DNA from: Nocardia nova NBRC 15556
GTDB taxonomy: Bacteria; Actinomycetota; Actinomycetes; Mycobacteriales; Mycobacteriaceae
Direction: 5' to 3'
Length of the DNA: 43,865 bases
Assembly: GCF_001613005.1 (NCBI RefSeq)
Contig: NZ_BDBN01000082.1
Coordinates: forward strand, 1-43,865
Position numbers and translations under genes: made by a program. Shown here in pieces: positions 41,978 through 43,865 of the stretch (position 1 is its first letter; each line of letters begins with the position of its first letter). The notes below the pieces were generated by a model. The model did no database searches. It had not been told where the DNA came from and was given only the letters and a program-made list of their open reading frames with translations.

Positions 41978-43865
41978 TCAGTGCAGCAGTCCGCCGGTGA
42001 TGTCGCCGGAGGCGTGCGTATCGGTGACGGTCGAGGCGTGGCCGGAGGTGTCACCGAACAGGCTCGAATCCGTGTGACCGCCGGTGTCGAGCCCGCCCGA
42101 CAGCGAGCTGTTACCGCCCGCCGCCAGAGTGCTGTCGATGCCGCTGTGCGCACCGAGGGCGCTGTCCACGCCGCCGCCGATACCCGAGGCGCCGACGCCG
42201 GAGATATCGGTGCCGACACCACTGCCGAACGCGTGCGACACATCGACACCGGACCAGGTGCCGGCGGCCGTACCCGAGAGTGCCGAGGATGCATCCGTGC
42301 CCGCGTGCAGCCCCGAGTCGACCGAACCCGTCAGACCCGAGCTCGCATCGGCGCCCGCGTGCAACCCCGAATCCGCCGCGCCCGACAGCGAGGTCGACAG
42401 ATCGCCCGCACCGTGGAGACCGGACTCCGCGGTCCCCGACAACGAGGTTCCGAGGTCACCGGCACTGTGCACACCCGACGCGGCGGTCCCGGACAGCGAT
42501 GTCCCCAGGTCGCCCGCACTGTGCACAGCCCCCGCGCCCGCGCCGGACAACGACGTGCCCAAGTCGCCCGCACTGTGCACAGCCCCGGCACCGGCGCCGG
42601 ACAACGACGTGCCCAGGTCGCCGGCACTGTGCACGGCACTGGCGCCCGCTCCCGAGAGCGAGGTCGCCAAGTCGCCGGCACCGTGGACGCCCGCATCCGC
42701 TGATCCGGACAGGGAGGTTCCGAGGCCGGTCGCGCTGTTCACACCGGACGTCGCCGCACCCGACAGCGAGGACGACAGATCCCCGGCCGCATGCGCACCC
42801 GAGACCGCGGCCCCGGACAGATCCGCCCCGGTGTGCACACCGCTGCCGAGACCACCGGACAACCCGGTCTCCAACCCGGTCGCACCCTGCGCCCCCGAAG
42901 CCACCGCCCCGCCGAGCCCCGCTCCGATACCGGCGGCACCCCCGAGTCCCGCGGCGGCATTCGCAGCACCGCCGAGCGCCCCACCGAGACCGGCATTCGC
43001 GGCGCCGCCCAGGGCACCACCGAGACCGGCACCGGCGTTCGCCGCACCGTTCAGGGCACCGCCCAGTCCGGCACCGGCGTTCGCCGCACCGTTCAGGGCA
43101 CCGCCCAGTCCGGCACCGGCATTCGCCGCACCACCCAAGGCACCACCGAGCCCCGCACCGGCATTCGCAGCGCCGCCCAGTCCTGCTCCGGCATTCGCGG
43201 CACCGTTCAGTGCACCACCGATACCACCCTGCGCAGCACCGCTCAGCGCCCCGCCCAAATCTCCGGCCGCCTGTGTCGCATCCGACAGATCGCCCCCGAT
43301 CCCGGCACCGGCATCGGCCGCCCCGCTGAGTGAACCCCCAAGGCCCGCAGCCGCATTCGCCGCTCCCCCGAGTGCGCCACCGAGCCCAGCGCCGCCCGCG
43401 AGTGCGCCACCGAGCCCAGCGCCGCCCGCGAGTTCTCCACCGAGTCCGGCACCCGCGTGGGCCGCACCCCCGAGAGCACCACCGAGGTCGGCTCCGACCT
43501 GCGTCGCGCCGCCGAGCGCACCACCCAGATCGCCACCCGTATGGACCGAATTCCCGAACGAACCTTCCAGCCCCGCACCAGCATTGGCGGCACCACCCAA
43601 GGCATCGCCCAGTCCGGCACCGGCGTCCGCCACACCACCCAGCGCACCACCGAGACCAGCGCCCGCGTCGGCCGTACCACCCAAAGCACCACCCAACTCG
43701 GACCCCACCCCGGTCGCAGCACCCGCCGCACCGGACAACCCCGCCCCCAAGTCACCCGCCGCATTCAGCGCACCACCAAGGCCGGCACCCGCATCGGCAA
43801 CACCGCCCAGCGCGCCTCCCAGTCCTGCACCGGCATTCGCCGCGCCGCCCAACGCGCCACCCAGC
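41978..43865 (-). CDS. iniB: IniB-type Gly/Ala-rich repeat protein, N-terminus outside window
   Basis: At least 628 residues are visible and the frame runs off the right edge, so the conserved IniB N-terminal domain is not seen. The visible part consists almost only of Gly, Ala, Leu, Ser and Asn in two repeat classes: AGAGLGGALGGAAN-type (42900-43865) and AGDLGTSLSG-type 18-residue units (42248-42787). A distinct non-repeat C-terminus follows (HTDSSLFGDTSGHASTVTDT, ending GDITGGLLH). M. tuberculosis IniB is about 479 residues and likewise Gly/Ala-rich. Its function is unknown; it may be a surface or envelope structural protein. Assignment rests on composition and adjacency to iniA and iniC. 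Confidence 0.8.
   Translation of the reverse strand, partial: LGGALGGAANAGAGLGGALGGVADAGAGLGGALNAAGDLGAGLSGAAGAATGVGSELGGALGGTADAGAGLGGALGGVADAGAGLGDALGGAANAGAGLEGSFGNSVHTGGDLGGALGGATQVGADLGGALGGAAHAGAGLGGELAGGAGLGGALAGGAGLGGALGGAANAAAGLGGSLSGAADAGAGIGGDLSDATQAAGDLGGALSGAAQGGIGGALNGAANAGAGLGGAANAGAGLGGALGGAANAGAGLGGALNGAANAGAGLGGALNGAANAGAGLGGALGGAANAGLGGALGGAANAAAGLGGAAGIGAGLGGAVASGAQGATGLETGLSGGLGSGVHTGADLSGAAVSGAHAAGDLSSSLSGAATSGVNSATGLGTSLSGSADAGVHGAGDLATSLSGAGASAVHSAGDLGTSLSGAGAGAVHSAGDLGTSLSGAGAGAVHSAGDLGTSLSGTAASGVHSAGDLGTSLSGTAESGLHGAGDLSTSLSGAADSGLHAGADASSGLTGSVDSGLHAGTDASSALSGTAAGTWSGVDVSHAFGSGVGTDISGVGASGIGGGVDSALGAHSGIDSTLAAGGNSSLSGGLDTGGHTDSSLFGDTSGHASTVTDTHASGDITGGLLH
42248..42787 (-). 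repeat. Ten 54-bp in-frame repeats in iniB
   Basis: The stretch contains ten 18-residue units of the AGDLGTSLSGAGAGAVHS kind. Units 4 and 5 are identical at protein level; the last two are diverged (GADASSGL, GTDASSAL). The DNA is also repetitive, so slippage or recombination could change the copy number. Confidence 0.85.
42900..43865 (-). repeat. Irregular 14-residue Gly/Ala repeats in iniB
   Basis: Units like AGAGLGGALNGAAN and AGAGLGGALGGVAD recur in frame, with shorter variants (AGLGGALGGAAN, AGLGGALA). The left (C-terminal) limit is approximate. The pattern extends beyond the right edge. Confidence 0.8.

Noticed and set aside
42248..42787. CRISPR array
   Set aside because: The repeats are contiguous, in frame and coding; there are no unique spacers and no cas genes.
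42280..43329. Pro/Arg/His-rich open frame on the plus strand over iniB
   Set aside because: It is the mirror of Gly/Ala repeats of iniB; composition alone explains the open frame.
43850..43852. iniB start codon at the right end
   Set aside because: This TTG lies inside a continuing Gly/Ala repeat and the frame stays open to the window edge, so the real start is outside.

Overview
The window is a continuous stretch of high-GC actinobacterial chromosome with dense genes, many GTG starts and G/C-ending codons. The gene content points to Mycobacteriales, the mycolic-acid bacteria, and most likely to Nocardia or a close relative. Evidence for this is a TtfA-like mycolate transport factor, an EmbR-like regulator, an iniBAC-type operon, class II fructose-bisphosphate aldolase, and ClpB and DnaK loci carrying HspR operators (HAIR). 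I see no insertion sequences, prophage, CRISPR array, tRNA or rRNA. The genus is an inference.

Layout. (1) 1-7.1 kb: a secreted Pro-rich protein (cut by the left edge), an EmbR-like SARP/FHA regulator, fba with its terminator, two DedA membrane proteins, a GH76-like hydrolase and a WYL regulator. (2) 7.1-13.6 kb: a UvrA-like double ABC ATPase divergent from the WYL gene, a TrmH-type RNA methylase, a NarL-type two-component pair, a Uma2-fold protein and a small membrane protein. (3) 13.6-21.2 kb: a lysoplasmalogenase-like protein, a FabH-like ketosynthase, PyrE, an SDR, a TtfA-like protein, an alpha/beta hydrolase with a divergent AraC regulator, and a DUF5666-like membrane protein. (4) 21.3-32.1 kb: a proteostasis and redox block. 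clpB and the dnaK-grpE-dnaJ-hspR operon, each with HAIR operators, enclose three flavohemoglobin-related genes, one of which has lost the globin domain. (5) 32.2-38.3 kb: an HhH-GPD-like protein, two DUF1707 paralogues, a small secreted peptide, a zinc-type alcohol dehydrogenase, an ECF-like sigma factor and a haloalkane dehalogenase. (6) 38.4-43.9 kb: iniC, iniA and a very repetitive iniB that runs off the right edge, all on the minus strand.

How the genes work together. HspR is encoded last in the dnaK operon and is expected to repress both that operon and clpB. The clpB operator lies in the region shared with a divergent flavohemoglobin gene, so a chaperone and heme/redox response is plausible. 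IniA and IniC are dynamin-like GTPases of the cell-envelope stress response, and IniB is their repetitive partner. From memory of M. tuberculosis H37Rv, the order fba-DedA-GH76-TrmH-pyrE-ttfA-clpB-flavohemoglobin matches Rv0363c to Rv0385 in order and orientation. The ini plus dnaK block (Rv0341 to Rv0353) lies here on the opposite side and inverted, which places hspR next to the flavohemoglobins.
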